64,000 nt of DNA from MH13 sp042140245 (GCF_042140245.1 NZ_CP159483.1:682001-746000); one strand, 5' to 3'. Counted from the stretch's first letter, positions 17,734 through 27,076 are shown. Notes: generated from the letters alone by a model not told the origin. Made by a program: numbers and translations.

Positions 17734-19281
17734 TCAGTCCACGATGGCCACGATCGTGAAGGCGATGATGCCAAGCGTAACGATGATCGGCCAAGCATCG
17801 ACTTTGGTTTTGGCATGGGTCGCGACTGTGGTTGGGTCAGCTGGATCAAGTGCTTTTAACACCCGCTCCACCCGATGCAGCACATCGGGTGCATCGGTCG
17901 CCAGGCGCGCTAAGGTCGAGACTGCTTTGGCGGCATTCTCAGCCTGGCGTACCGGTGAAAGGTTGCTGCGGATCCAGCCGGAAACCACAGGATCGGCGGT
18001 TTTCCATATATCAAGGTTCGGATCGAGAGATCGCGCCACACCTTCAACCACCACCATAGTTTTTTGAAGCAAGATCAGTTGCGGCTGGGTGCGCATGTCA
18101 AAGAGATCGGTGACCTCAAAGAGTTGGGTCAGAAGGCGACCCATGGAAATTTGCGACGCATTGCGACCATGGATCGGTTCGCCAATTGCCCTGAGAGCTT
18201 GCGCAAAGCTGTCGACATCGTGATGGGCAGGCACATAGCCAGCCTCAAAATGAACCTCGGCTGTGCGACGGTAGTTGCGGGTGATGAAGCCAAAAAGAAT
18301 CTCGGCCAAAAACCGGCGTTCTGCTTGGCCAAGGCGTCCGGTGATGCCAAGATCCACCGCGACGAGCGTGCCGTCGGGTTCCACGAACAGATTGCCGGGA
18401 TGCATATCGGCATGAAAAAACCCATCGCGCATCGCGTGGCGCAAGAAAGACTGCATCACCAATGCGCCGAGTTTTTCCAAATCATGGCCATCATTACGAA
18501 TGCCATCGACATCGGAAAGCTTGCGACCCTCGATCCATTCAATGGTCATGACCTGCGAACTGGAATGATCCCAATCGACCGAAGGAACGCGGAATCCTTC
18601 GTCATCTTTGGTGTTCTCGGCCATTTCGGCGAGCGCCGCGGCTTCCAGACGCAAATCCATCTCCAACCGCACCGACGCAGCCAATGTGTCGACCACCGCG
18701 ACGGGTCGAAGGCGGCGCAGCGCGGGCGTGGTGCGTTCCAGCAATGTTGCGGCGACATAGAAGGTGGAAAGATCGCGGGCGAACCGGGCTTGGACGCTTG
18801 GGCGCAGCACTTTGACGGCGACGGGCTTGATGCTGCCGGTATCTGGATCACGGATCATCGCCTTGTGCACTTGCGCAATGGAAGCAGCAGCAAGCGCAGG
18901 CTCAATGCTTTCAAAAACCTCATCTTGCGGTCGGCCCAACGCTTCGGTGATGCGTGCCTTGGCTTCGTCGAGCGGAATGGACGGCAGGCGATCCTGCAAG
19001 GTTTCCAGATCGCGGGCGACGGCCATCCCAACCAAATCGGGACGGGTCGCCAAGAACTGGCCGAGCTTGATGTAAGAGGGGCCGAGACGTGCCAGAGCGG
19101 TCGAGATGCGATCGGCGCGGGTGGCCGCCTGATTGCGACGCGCGATCATATTGGCCAAGCGCAATGGCAGGTGCGCGGGCGGCGGCGTTAGCTCGATCTC
19201 CATGCCGGAAAAAACGCCTTCGCGCGCCATAACGAACCCAGCGCGGGCAAGGCGGTAAAGGGCTGCAACAGTGCCAAACAT
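17734..19281 (-). CDS. ubiB: UbiB-family atypical kinase for ubiquinone biosynthesis
   Basis: This 515-residue protein belongs to the ABC1/ADCK/UbiB family, needed for ubiquinone synthesis, probably as an ATPase that helps extract or present lipid intermediates. The signature KxGQ occurs in SYIKLGQFLATRPD, followed by AAASIAQVHKA (A-rich loop), VAVKVLRP, HADMHPGNLF (catalytic loop) and AVDLGITGRL (metal-binding Asp). A hydrophobic C-terminal helix (PIIVTLGIIAFTIVAIVD) should anchor it to the inner membrane. It begins three bases after ubiE, so the two are co-translated. Confidence 0.94.
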   Translation of the reverse strand: MFGTVAALYRLARAGFVMAREGVFSGMEIELTPPPAHLPLRLANMIARRNQAATRADRISTALARLGPSYIKLGQFLATRPDLVGMAVARDLETLQDRLPSIPLDEAKARITEALGRPQDEVFESIEPALAAASIAQVHKAMIRDPDTGSIKPVAVKVLRPSVQARFARDLSTFYVAATLLERTTPALRRLRPVAVVDTLAASVRLEMDLRLEAAALAEMAENTKDDEGFRVPSVDWDHSSSQVMTIEWIEGRKLSDVDGIRNDGHDLEKLGALVMQSFLRHAMRDGFFHADMHPGNLFVEPDGTLVAVDLGITGRLGQAERRFLAEILFGFITRNYRRTAEVHFEAGYVPAHHDVDSFAQALRAIGEPIHGRNASQISMGRLLTQLFEVTDLFDMRTQPQLILLQKTMVVVEGVARSLDPNLDIWKTADPVVSGWIRSNLSPVRQAENAAKAVSTLARLATDAPDVLHRVERVLKALDPADPTTVATHAKTKVDAWPIIVTLGIIAFTIVAIVD

Positions 19282-19284
19282 ACG

Positions 19285-20040
19285 CTAGAGCTTCACACCT
19301 GTGTGCAAGACGGCGATGCCACCGGAATAGGGCGTGGCTTCGACCTTCGCGAACCCAGCATCCTCAATCATGCGAGCAAAGCGCACCTTGTTGGGGAACT
19401 TGCGGATCGATTCCACCAGATATTGATAGCTTTCCTGGTCTCCGCTCACGAGACCGCCCAGCTTGGGGATCACATTGAAGGAGTAGGCGTCGTAAATCGC
19501 ATCCAAACCGGGCACATCGACCTTGCTGAACTCCAGACACGCAAACTTCCCACCTGGCTTGAGCACGCGATAGGCCTCAGCAAGGGCCTTGTCGATCCGT
19601 GGCACGTTGCGAATGCCAAAAGCGATTGTGTACGCGTCGTAAGCGCTGGACTCTTGGGCGAGTTCCTCAGCATTGCCTTCAAGGAAGGTCACATTGTCGG
19701 CCAGCCCACGCTTCTGTGCTCGCTCGCGCCCGACGTCCAGCATCGAGGCGTTGATATCAACGACATCGACCTGTGCATGCTTGCGGGAGGCTTCAACCAA
19801 GCGAAACGCGATATCACCTGTGCCGCCAGCAACATCGATGCTGCGCCAAGGGCGGCCGGACTTGCGTGGACGAATGCGCGCCACCATCGCATCTTTCCAG
19901 GCACGGTGAAGAAAGCCCGACATCAGGTCGTTCATCAGGTCGTAGCGACCGGCGACCTTGTGAAAGACTTCGTCGACGAGTGGTTGTTTTTCATCCACCT
20001 CAACGTGGCGGTGACCGAAGCTTGAGCCTATATCGCTCAC
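19285..20040 (-). CDS. ubiE: UbiE C-methyltransferase
   Basis: This SAM-dependent C-methyltransferase of ubiquinone (and menaquinone) synthesis has 251 residues. Motifs seen are FHKVAGRYDLMNDLMSGFLHR, the SAM-binding DVAGGTGDIAFR, FGIRNVPRIDKAL and KPGGKFACLEFS, ending in the family-type SGGIAVLHTGVK. A GTG start at 20040 is supported by AAGGA seven bases upstream. It is the first gene of the ubiE-ubiB-(coaBC')-coaBC-dut minus-strand operon, divergent from mutM across 177 bases. Confidence 0.95.
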   Translation of the reverse strand: MSDIGSSFGHRHVEVDEKQPLVDEVFHKVAGRYDLMNDLMSGFLHRAWKDAMVARIRPRKSGRPWRSIDVAGGTGDIAFRLVEASRKHAQVDVVDINASMLDVGRERAQKRGLADNVTFLEGNAEELAQESSAYDAYTIAFGIRNVPRIDKALAEAYRVLKPGGKFACLEFSKVDVPGLDAIYDAYSFNVIPKLGGLVSGDQESYQYLVESIRKFPNKVRFARMIEDAGFAKVEATPYSGGIAVLHTGVKL

Positions 20041-20217
20041 GACTGTTTCCTTGACTGTTGCGATGGTCTTTTCGCCCCGTTCTCTTGGAACGACCGCTCA
20101 AAGACTATACTCCACCACTTCATACCCAAGGGCGCTGGCGAGCGCTATGCCAAGAGATGGCTCAATTGCCGCATGATGAATCCTTACTCTGTCAGCTGTC
20201 CGATCGCCTGGTGATGT

Positions 20218-21165
20218 ATGCCTGAATTGCCCGAAGTTGAAACCGTTCGCCGGGGCCTCGCTCCGGCGCTGGAAGGTGCCAGGATCATATCAGCCGACGT
20301 GCGGCGGCCGGACCTACGGTTCCCCTTTCCCGATGGCTTGAAAGCTCTCCTTGAAGGCGCGCAGATCACCGCACTCACGCGACGCGCAAAGTATCTTCTA
20401 ATCGAGTTGGACCGTGGCACCACGCTGATCGCGCATCTGGGCATGTCGGGGAGTTATAGGGTGGTCGCGCGTCAAGCGGTCGTTCCTTCAGACATTGGAA
20501 AGATGGGGAACGGAGCGGACGCGCGAAAGAAGGATTTTATACCTGGCATCTTCCATCACGAGCGCTCAACGCTTGGCGCACATGACCATCTTGTGCTTGA
20601 GGTCGAGGGCGGAGCCGTTAGCCCAGCAGAGGTGATCTACAATGATCCACGTCGCTTTGGTTTTGTGCTCGCAGCGCCCACAGCGCAGCTTCATGAACAC
20701 CCTTTTCTGGCCGATCTTGGACCAGAGCCGCTGGGCAACGCGCTGACACCCGAGCACCTGGCGGACCGTTTCGCTGGTAAGCGCGCGCCACTTAAAGCTG
20801 CCCTGCTTGACCAGAAGAACATTGCTGGGCTTGGCAACATCTATGTCTGCGAGGCGCTGTCGCGCGCGCATCTGTCGCCCAAAAGACTGGCAGGAACGCT
20901 TGTCACCAAGAAGGGCGTGCCAACCCAAAGGCTGGTGACCCTGACCCAAGTCATCCGCGATGTTATTGGCGAGGCAATAGACGCCGGAGGGTCGAGTTTG
21001 CGCGATCACAAACAAACTGACGGTTCTTTGGGCTATTTCCAACACAGCTTCTCGGTTTATGACCGCGAGCATGCCGCCTGCCCAACGCCCACCTGTCGCG
21101 GGACAGTCAAACGTATTGTTCAATCAGGACGTTCAACCTTTTATTGCCCAACCTGCCAGCGCTAA
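20218..21165 (+). CDS. mutM: formamidopyrimidine-DNA glycosylase
   Basis: This base-excision repair glycosylase and AP lyase removes 8-oxoguanine and FaPy lesions. The N terminus MPELPEVETVRRGL gives the catalytic Pro2 and Glu3, RRAKYLL contains the conserved lysine, KNIAGLGNIYVCEALSRA is the H2TH region, and the C-terminal zinc finger has CPTPTC and CPTC. At 315 residues it is longer than the E. coli enzyme (269), mainly from an insert around residues 85-115 (VVPSDIGKMGNGADARKK). Plus strand, divergent from ubiE. It is followed after 35 bases by a crotonase gene, an order common in this class. Confidence 0.96.
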   Translation: MPELPEVETVRRGLAPALEGARIISADVRRPDLRFPFPDGLKALLEGAQITALTRRAKYLLIELDRGTTLIAHLGMSGSYRVVARQAVVPSDIGKMGNGADARKKDFIPGIFHHERSTLGAHDHLVLEVEGGAVSPAEVIYNDPRRFGFVLAAPTAQLHEHPFLADLGPEPLGNALTPEHLADRFAGKRAPLKAALLDQKNIAGLGNIYVCEALSRAHLSPKRLAGTLVTKKGVPTQRLVTLTQVIRDVIGEAIDAGGSSLRDHKQTDGSLGYFQHSFSVYDREHAACPTPTCRGTVKRIVQSGRSTFYCPTCQR

Positions 21166-21200
21166 CGAACCTGCTTCCACCATCACGCAAGGACCCATCC

Positions 21201-21974
21201 ATGGCCTATGAGACCATTCTCGTCGACAAGCGCGACCATGTTCTGCTGATCACACTCAACCGCTCCTCGGCGCTCAACGCGCTGAATGCACAAATGATGG
21301 GTGAGATATCAGCGGCTCTTGCTGAGGCCGATGGGGATCCGCGTATCGGGGCCAGCGTGGTCACTGGCTCAGAGCGCGCTTTTGCAGCTGGTGCCGACAT
21401 CAAAGAAATGGCCGAGCTGAGTTTCCCGCAAAGCTTCGTGGAAGACTATGCCGCCAGCTACGAGGCCATCGCGCAGACCCGCAAGCCCATCATCGCAGCC
21501 GTTGCGGGCTATGCGTTGGGCGGGGGCTGTGAGCTTGCGATGATGTGCGACATCATTATTGCCGCTGACACCGCAAAGTTCGGCCAACCGGAGATTACAC
21601 TCGGCATTATCCCCGGCATTGGCGGCACGCAGCGCCTGGTACACGCGGTGGGCAAAGCCAAGGCAATGGATTTGGTGCTGACCGGGCGAATGATGGAAGC
21701 CGAGGAGGCTGAAAGTGCAGGCTTGGTTGCCCGTGTGGTGCCCGTCGACGATCTGCTCGACACAGCGTTGGACGCGGCTGAAAAGATCGGTGAGATGTCG
21801 AACGCTGCCACGATGATGGCCAAGGAGGCCGTGAACCGCGCTTTTGAGGTGCCATTGGCAGAAGGATTACGGTTTGAGCGTCGCGCTTTCCAAAGCCTCT
21901 TTGCCACTGAGGATCAGAAAGAAGGTATGGAGGCCTTCATCGAAAAGCGTTCCGCGCAATTCAAACAACGCTAA
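21201..21974 (+). CDS. enoyl-CoA hydratase
   Basis: This crotonase-superfamily protein of 257 residues probably hydrates trans-2-enoyl-CoA in fatty-acid beta-oxidation. Seen are the oxyanion-hole segment ERAFAAGADIKEM, the second oxyanion and first catalytic Glu in GYALGGGCELAMMCD, and the second Glu in FGQPEITLGIIPGIGGTQRL. Both catalytic glutamates being present argues for a true hydratase. The ATG at 21201 has AAGGA upstream and the family start MAYETILVDKRD. A short-chain hydratase is the closest description; the exact chain specificity is unknown. Confidence 0.92.
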   Translation: MAYETILVDKRDHVLLITLNRSSALNALNAQMMGEISAALAEADGDPRIGASVVTGSERAFAAGADIKEMAELSFPQSFVEDYAASYEAIAQTRKPIIAAVAGYALGGGCELAMMCDIIIAADTAKFGQPEITLGIIPGIGGTQRLVHAVGKAKAMDLVLTGRMMEAEEAESAGLVARVVPVDDLLDTALDAAEKIGEMSNAATMMAKEAVNRAFEVPLAEGLRFERRAFQSLFATEDQKEGMEAFIEKRSAQFKQR

Positions 21975-22185
21975 ACCTTGTTTGAACCATACGCGTTGGC
22001 TCCATTCCTGCCGAACAACGGCCGTTCTCTTGACTTCTCTCCCTCAAAGCCGTAGGTGCCCGCATCCCTTGGCACATCCGCCTCGGGATCGCTGGATGTG
22101 AGCTTTATTAGCCGCGTCCCCCGCAATGGACAGCAAGAGCCAGCCGGGATTTTCAGCGCAACACCGTGCCAAACACGAGGACAGT

Positions 22186-22461
22186 ATGGCCAACACCGTT
22201 TCCGCCAAAAAGGCGGTGCGCAAGATCGCGCGCAAAACAGCGATCAATCGTGACCGTAAAAGCGCCATGCGCACCCAAATCCGCCGCGTTGATGAAGCCA
22301 TCGCCGCTGGCGACCAGGCTGCTGCTGAAGCGGCCCTGAAGGACGCACAGCCTTTGATTATGCGTGCTGCCAATCGCGGGATCGTTCATAAAAACGCAGC
22401 GTCACGCAAAGTTTCGCGCCTCGCCAAACAAGTAAAAGCGATGGGATCGGCGGACGCGTAA
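22186..22461 (+). CDS. rpsT: 30S ribosomal protein S20
   Basis: This is a primary 16S rRNA-binding small-subunit protein, 91 residues. MANTVSAKKAVRKIARK is typical of the family, followed by a basic helical body (RDRKSAMRTQIRR) and an Ala-rich C-terminal half. The start is the ATG at 22186 with GAGGA upstream; a longer frame has an unrelated N terminus. Its own terminator follows, so it ends the mutM-side transcription unit before the long gap to dnaA. Confidence 0.96.
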   Translation: MANTVSAKKAVRKIARKTAINRDRKSAMRTQIRRVDEAIAAGDQAAAEAALKDAQPLIMRAANRGIVHKNAASRKVSRLAKQVKAMGSADA

Positions 22462-22514
22462 AGGACAACATCCTTAGGTTGTTCTGAATGCATTTTTGCT
22501 CTTTTGACGAGAAT

Positions 22515-22547
22515 AAGGGGTCGCTTAATACAAGCGGCCCCTTTTTT
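22515..22547 (+). terminator. rho-independent terminator of rpsT
   Basis: A 12-bp stem (22515-22526 with 22532-22543, one G-T wobble) is followed by a run of T to 22547. It lies 53 bases after the rpsT stop codon. Confidence 0.88.
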
Positions 22548-24087
22548 CATTCTATGACCCTTTTGGTTGACGCAACGCCATGTCGATTGTGTTCTAGGCT
22601 GCCTGTCAGTAAAAACCGGTTTGGAGTGCAAAATTTCGTAAGCCGGCTTTTTAACTTTTGTTGGCGTTTAACCTCCAACGTTTTGACCAACTCTAGATTT
22701 TTTTTCATTAATTTCAATATGATGAATCATAGACCCTTTTTTGTTTTTCATCACAAAAGTGTAATATAAGGCTGATTCAGCACCATTTTTGAGAAAAAAA
22801 GGGCCCTCTGCCAATCGCCGAAAAAACTCCTTCGAAGACCCTGCCAGGAAAAAAAGACGTAGAGTCAAAGCGTTTGCAAATGATGGCCTGAAAAAGGCTT
22901 GCCTGGAACGCCAGCAGCCAGACGAGTCAAGCGAAAAGAGTCATTTTTTCAGCCTTGCGCTGGAGCCCTAGCAAGGTCTAGAAAAGTTTTATCGACGGCA
23001 CTCGCCGAAGACCATCCGCAGAACAAAGCAATGATTTGCTGCTCTTCAAACTCCGGTTCGAAGAATGATACTTTATTGCCAAAATATATGTTTGCGGTTG
23101 TCGTGATTGTTTACCTGCTGCGTGCAGTAATTTTGAGGCTATATTCCTTTGTTCTAACCTCGACCAAATTGGTCATTCGACTGAATGTCAGTGGCAATTT
23201 AGGTGAAGGTGAACAAGACGATGCCTTAGAAACTATGCTCGCAGCAATGACCGAGGACTGGGCCAACACATCGTCCAAAACACGGTCAGGGACCAAAGCG
23301 CATCTTTCTAAGGTGAGCGGATGGCGAAAAAAACAATCAGCGAAGAACTGTCGATGGGTTGGTCGCTGGCCGTAGGGGCACGGCTGCGACAAGGGGCGTG
23401 AGTAAGAAGGTCTGAGCAGAAGCACCATGAGGGGTGCTCGCTGATGAAGGCCTTCTGATGTTCATGTCCTAACCTGAAGACCTGGCTTGGCGGTATCGTT
23501 TGGCCGGTGTGTGCGTGAGGTGAGGCAGGTGGTTATGTGGCCACCATGCTTTCAAACGTTCCATCGGTTGTCGGCGCGGCAAGTCTTGAACAACAAGGCC
23601 GCGGCGGCCGATGGAGGGACCTTAACGATGGCATGCATGGAACTCTGTGTTCAAAATTCTATCCCGACACCCTGTCTTAGCGCCTCGCCGGCGCTTACGT
23701 GTTCGTTCTTCCCGACATCACCTTGTGCAGCAGCCAACCATCGCGTCGCCAGCCACATCAACAGTGTGCCTCCCGATGATACGCATGCAAGCAGAGCACC
23801 GCAGGGACGGCTTGCAGGCCGCTTGCTCGCGGCACGATAGCCTGCTTGCGCAAAGCCTGCGGTGACCTGATCACCCCCCTCTCCGATACTCCCCCCCCCT
23901 TGTTGTTTGCGAGTGCAGCGCGCCCAGACCGTCTGCACTCAACGTCAACGACCATGATTACGCTGGACTTTACCGACCGATGACCCTGCCATCCTCTCAC
24001 TCTTCCACCTCATCAAATGCGTCTTTGCTGTCGCCGACTGCTAGCGTCGCCTCCCAAAACCATCTCAATCAAAAGGACATTCAATCC
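22548..24087 (+). other. long non-coding region between rpsT and dnaA (possible replication-control region)
   Basis: I see no convincing gene in these 1540 bases. The part near 22640-22800 is AT-rich. Five GANTC sites (at 22724, 22774, 22862, 22924 and 22938) fall within 219 bases, against fewer than one expected by chance; GANTC is the CcrM methylation site that marks origins and the dnaA promoter in alphaproteobacteria. No good DnaA box was found; the closest is TTATCGACG near 22990. Other structure includes AGCACC...GGTGCT (about 23421-23438) and an 8-bp inverted repeat GAGTGCAG (23911-23918 with 23933-23940). A 26-codon frame (23321-23401) has an AAGGTG ribosome site but no known match. 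Confidence 0.5.
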
Positions 24088-24114
24088 ATGACCGTTTTGC
24101 CTGAACTCATCTAA
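24088..24114 (+). other. likely native dnaA start, cut short by an apparent frameshift
   Basis: An ATG with AAAAGGA 10 bases upstream reads MTVLPELI and then TAA. In the +1 frame the next codons are NAREQDERGKRHWQRVQARL, which continue without a stop into DnaA. Skipping one base (the T at about 24112) joins the two into a normal DnaA N terminus. Read as is, this is an eight-codon upstream ORF. See the dnaA entry. Confidence 0.6.
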
Positions 24115-24157
24115 TGCGCGTGAGCAGGATGAGCGAGGCAAGCGTCACTGGCAGCGT

Positions 24158-25657
24158 GTGCAGGCGCGCTTGCGCGCTGAGTTAGGTGAGGATGTTTACT
24201 CGTCGTGGTTTTCCAGTGCGATGTTCGAGTCGGCCAAAAACGGTCACGTGGAATTGTCGGTCGCCACACGGTTTTTGAAGCATTGGATTGAGCACAATTT
24301 CGGCGAACGCCTGCTGGAACTTTGGACGATCGAAGACGAGGCGATTGAACGCTACACCATTCACGTGCGCACCAATGGCGCCCGGCGGATTGCCAAGCTT
24401 GGCTCCACCGCTGAAACAAAGGCTGCGCAGGGTGGCTCCGCTGCCCCAAATTCGTCTGCCGAGCTGACAGCATCGGGGCACATGGGCACTCAGCACACCA
24501 AAACCACCGCCAGCGATGGTGGCTTTGGTGGCAAAACATCGACACGGGCGACACTGACATCAACAACACGACCTGTGGGCGATGCTGGCGTAAATGAGAC
24601 AGGTGATCATGGCGCCAATGGCACACCGCTCGACACGCGCTACACGTTTGCCTCGTTTGCCGTTGGCGAAAGCAACCAGTTTGCGTTCCGGGCGGCCCGC
24701 GAATTGGCGCGTGAAGGTTCGGTTCTTGGCTGCAAGGTGTTGTTTGTACGCGGTGGCGTTGGTCTTGGTAAAACACACCTTTGCCAGGCCGTGGCCGCTG
24801 AACTGCATGATTGTGGCAAACGCACGCTCTATCTAACAGCTGAGCAGTTTATGCGAGATTTCGTCATCTCGCTGAAATCACGGTCAGCCGTCGATTACAA
24901 AGAAGCGCTGGCGGCCATTGATGTGCTGGTGGTGGACGATATTCAATTTCTCTCCGGTCCGGTGATCCAAGGTGAATTCTGTCATGTGATCAACACGCTG
25001 ATCGATGCGGGCAAGACTCTTGTGGTGGCTGCCGACCGGGCGCCGGCAGCCCTCGACAGCATTGATGTGCGCATGCAGTCGCGCCTTTCTTCAGGGCTTG
25101 TGGTTGAAATAGCCTCCATGGACCGCGCTGTGCGCCGAGCGCTGCTTGACCGCCGTCGCGCCACTTACCAGGCCGAGGGCGGTCAGGCCGATATCGCCGA
25201 TGCGGTGCTGGACAAAGTTGCCGATCTCATCACCACCAATGGACGCGACCTTGAGGGAGCTTTCAATCGAATTATCGCTGAAATCGGCCTCAACAACGCG
25301 CCAGTTACAGAGCAAAGCGTGGCCTCCTGCATTGGCTTTCTGCTTTCCAACGCTGAAACGCCAAGAGTGAAAATCGAAGATATTCAGCGAGCCACCGCCT
25401 TACAATTTGGTCTGACCAAGACCGACCTGCTCTCCCACCGCCGCACCAAGCAAATCGTCGGGCCGCGTCAAATTGCGATGTATCTTGCCAAGGTGATGAC
25501 CGTGCGCTCATTGCCCGACATTGGGCGCCGGTTTGGCGGGCGAGACCACACGACCGTTCTGCATGCGGTGCGCAAGATCGAAAAAGAACTGCAAACCGAT
25601 GCAAGCCTGCAAAAGGTGGTTGAAGCGCTCAAAAGTGCGATTCTATCGCAAAGCTAG
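24158..25657 (+). CDS. dnaA: chromosomal replication initiator DnaA
   Basis: DnaA binds oriC and opens it for helicase loading. The 499 residues from the GTG show the N-terminal domain (RAELGEDVYSSWF), a Gly/Thr-rich linker at about 85-155, the AAA+ core (RGGVGLGKTHL, LVVDDIQFLSG) and the DNA-binding signature GRDHTTVLHAVRKIEKEL near the end. The GTG is the only ordinary in-frame start after the stop at 24089-24091, but it would remove the Trp-containing first helix that pairs DnaA molecules. The likely real start is the ATG at 24088 in another frame, so one base appears wrong or shifted near 24112. It leads the dnaA-dnaN-recF group. Confidence 0.9.
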   Translation: MQARLRAELGEDVYSSWFSSAMFESAKNGHVELSVATRFLKHWIEHNFGERLLELWTIEDEAIERYTIHVRTNGARRIAKLGSTAETKAAQGGSAAPNSSAELTASGHMGTQHTKTTASDGGFGGKTSTRATLTSTTRPVGDAGVNETGDHGANGTPLDTRYTFASFAVGESNQFAFRAARELAREGSVLGCKVLFVRGGVGLGKTHLCQAVAAELHDCGKRTLYLTAEQFMRDFVISLKSRSAVDYKEALAAIDVLVVDDIQFLSGPVIQGEFCHVINTLIDAGKTLVVAADRAPAALDSIDVRMQSRLSSGLVVEIASMDRAVRRALLDRRRATYQAEGGQADIADAVLDKVADLITTNGRDLEGAFNRIIAEIGLNNAPVTEQSVASCIGFLLSNAETPRVKIEDIQRATALQFGLTKTDLLSHRRTKQIVGPRQIAMYLAKVMTVRSLPDIGRRFGGRDHTTVLHAVRKIEKELQTDASLQKVVEALKSAILSQS

Positions 25658-25951
25658 AGCTCAGTTCTCCCGCCATCCGCTGGCGGATGTGCACTGTGTG
25701 CGCTTGTCCCAACCGATGTACGGCCAGCATCTGTGCAAGAGTGGACAAGCCAGCCTGCCCAACGGCCCGTTTGGCTTGCAATGTGGCCTGAAGCGCTCCC
25801 ATATAGGCGCAAGGCCCTTCGCTTGATTTGGGATGGATGCGCTTTGGATCCTCTCGGGCAGCGAGGGCTTTGGTGTCTGGTGAGCTGAGCGTTCGTTGCT
25901 CCGGCCCAGACACATCGTGTGTTGCTTTCGTTGGTATGATGGGTCCGGGCT
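25658..25951 (+). other. dnaA-dnaN intergenic region
   Basis: No gene is seen in these 294 bases. A 16-base perfect inverted repeat (CATCCGCTGGCGGATG, 25674-25689) stands 16 bases after the dnaA stop, with no T-run, so it is at best a weak terminator or an operator for dnaN. I did not identify a clear sigma-70 promoter by eye. Confidence 0.4.
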
Positions 25952-27067
25952 ATGAAGTTCTCTCTTGATCGCACTCCGTTTTTGCGCGCGCTGGCGCGTG
26001 TTCACCGTGTGGTGGAACGCCGCAACACGATCCCCATTCTTGCCAACGTCCTGCTGGATGCCGCTGATGGCGCGCTGCGGCTAAAGGCTACCGACCTCGA
26101 CCTCGAAGCTTCAGAAAGCCTGCCCGCCATGGTCGAGCAGGCTGGTGCCACCACCGTGCCCGCGCACATGCTCTATGATATTGTGCGCAAGCTGCCAGAT
26201 GGGGCGCAGGTTGAAGTGGATATGCGCGGCGAAACCACGCTTCTGGTTCAAGCGGGCAGGGCGCGCTTTGAACTCCAGGCTCTGCCGAAGTCTGACTTCC
26301 CCGATTTGACCGCGGGCCAGTTCACCCATGTGTTTCAGGTCGCATCGGGTGATCTGCGCCGCTTGATCGAGCGCACGCAGTTTGCGATCTCAACCGAAGA
26401 AACGCGCTATTATTTGAACGGCATTTTCCTGCACTCGATTGATGTCGATGGCAGCTTGAAGCTACGCGCCGTTGCAACCGATGGTCACCGCTTGGCCAAG
26501 ACCGAAACCGAAGCGCCGTCCGGCTCTGATGGGATGCCTGGCATTATCGTGCCACGCAAAACAGTGGGCGAGTTGCTCAAGCTGTTGGAAGGGCATGACG
26601 GCGAAGCCTCCGTTGAGCTTTCCGAGACAAAAATCCGCGTCACCATCGATGCCGTCGTGCTGACCTCTAAGCTTATCGACGGGACGTTCCCCGATTATGC
26701 GCGCGTGATCCCGCAGGCCAATGACAAGGCGCTGGACGTGGATCGTCCTGCCTTTTCCGCAGCGGTGGATCGCGTTTCGACCGTTGCCTCCGAACGTGGT
26801 CGTGCGGTGAAACTGGCCATGGGCGATGGCAAGCTGACCCTGACAGTCACCAATCCGGATTCAGGTTCGGCGACCGAAGAACTGGTGGTCGATTATTCCG
26901 GTGATCCGCTGGAGATCGGCTTCAACGCGCGTTACCTGATGGACATTGCTGGGCAGCTTGAAACTGACAATGCGCGTTTCATGCTTGCCGATGCAGGCGC
27001 GCCGACCCTGGTCCAAGATGCTGATGGGTCAGACACGCTTTACGTTCTGATGCCCATGCGCGTTTAG
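25952..27067 (+). CDS. dnaN: DNA polymerase III beta sliding clamp
   Basis: This ring clamp tethers DNA polymerase III and repair factors to DNA. The 371 residues begin MKFSLDRTPFLRALARVHRVVERRNTIPIL and end YVLMPMRV, the conserved C-terminal segment of the peptide-binding cleft. The internal EETRYYLNGIFL and ATDGHRLA segments are strongly conserved in the family. Length is normal. It follows dnaA on the same strand and is nine bases from recF, so dnaN and recF are probably one unit. The ribosome site before the ATG is weak. Confidence 0.97.
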   Translation: MKFSLDRTPFLRALARVHRVVERRNTIPILANVLLDAADGALRLKATDLDLEASESLPAMVEQAGATTVPAHMLYDIVRKLPDGAQVEVDMRGETTLLVQAGRARFELQALPKSDFPDLTAGQFTHVFQVASGDLRRLIERTQFAISTEETRYYLNGIFLHSIDVDGSLKLRAVATDGHRLAKTETEAPSGSDGMPGIIVPRKTVGELLKLLEGHDGEASVELSETKIRVTIDAVVLTSKLIDGTFPDYARVIPQANDKALDVDRPAFSAAVDRVSTVASERGRAVKLAMGDGKLTLTVTNPDSGSATEELVVDYSGDPLEIGFNARYLMDIAGQLETDNARFMLADAGAPTLVQDADGSDTLYVLMPMRV

Positions 27068-27076
27068 GGCCCTATC

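Noticed and set aside
22640..23100. oriC with DnaA boxes
   Set aside because: No TTATCCACA-like box with one or no mismatch was found; only TTATCGACG (two mismatches). The GANTC cluster alone is not enough to call an origin.
22899..23375. 158-codon plus-strand frame in the rpsT-dnaA gap with a hydrophobic middle part
   Set aside because: It starts at an unsupported TTG, has no ribosome site and no family-like motif, overlaps an equally long minus-strand frame, and includes the GANTC cluster; it looks like chance.
23501..23860. Possible small cysteine-rich protein (frame from 23628)
   Set aside because: No ribosome site at a useful distance, overlapping frames on both strands, and no family features.
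24088..24114. prfB-like programmed frameshift in dnaA
   Set aside because: The joint ATC-TAA lacks a slippery P-site codon and an internal Shine-Dalgarno sequence at the prfB distance, so a base error or lesion is more likely.
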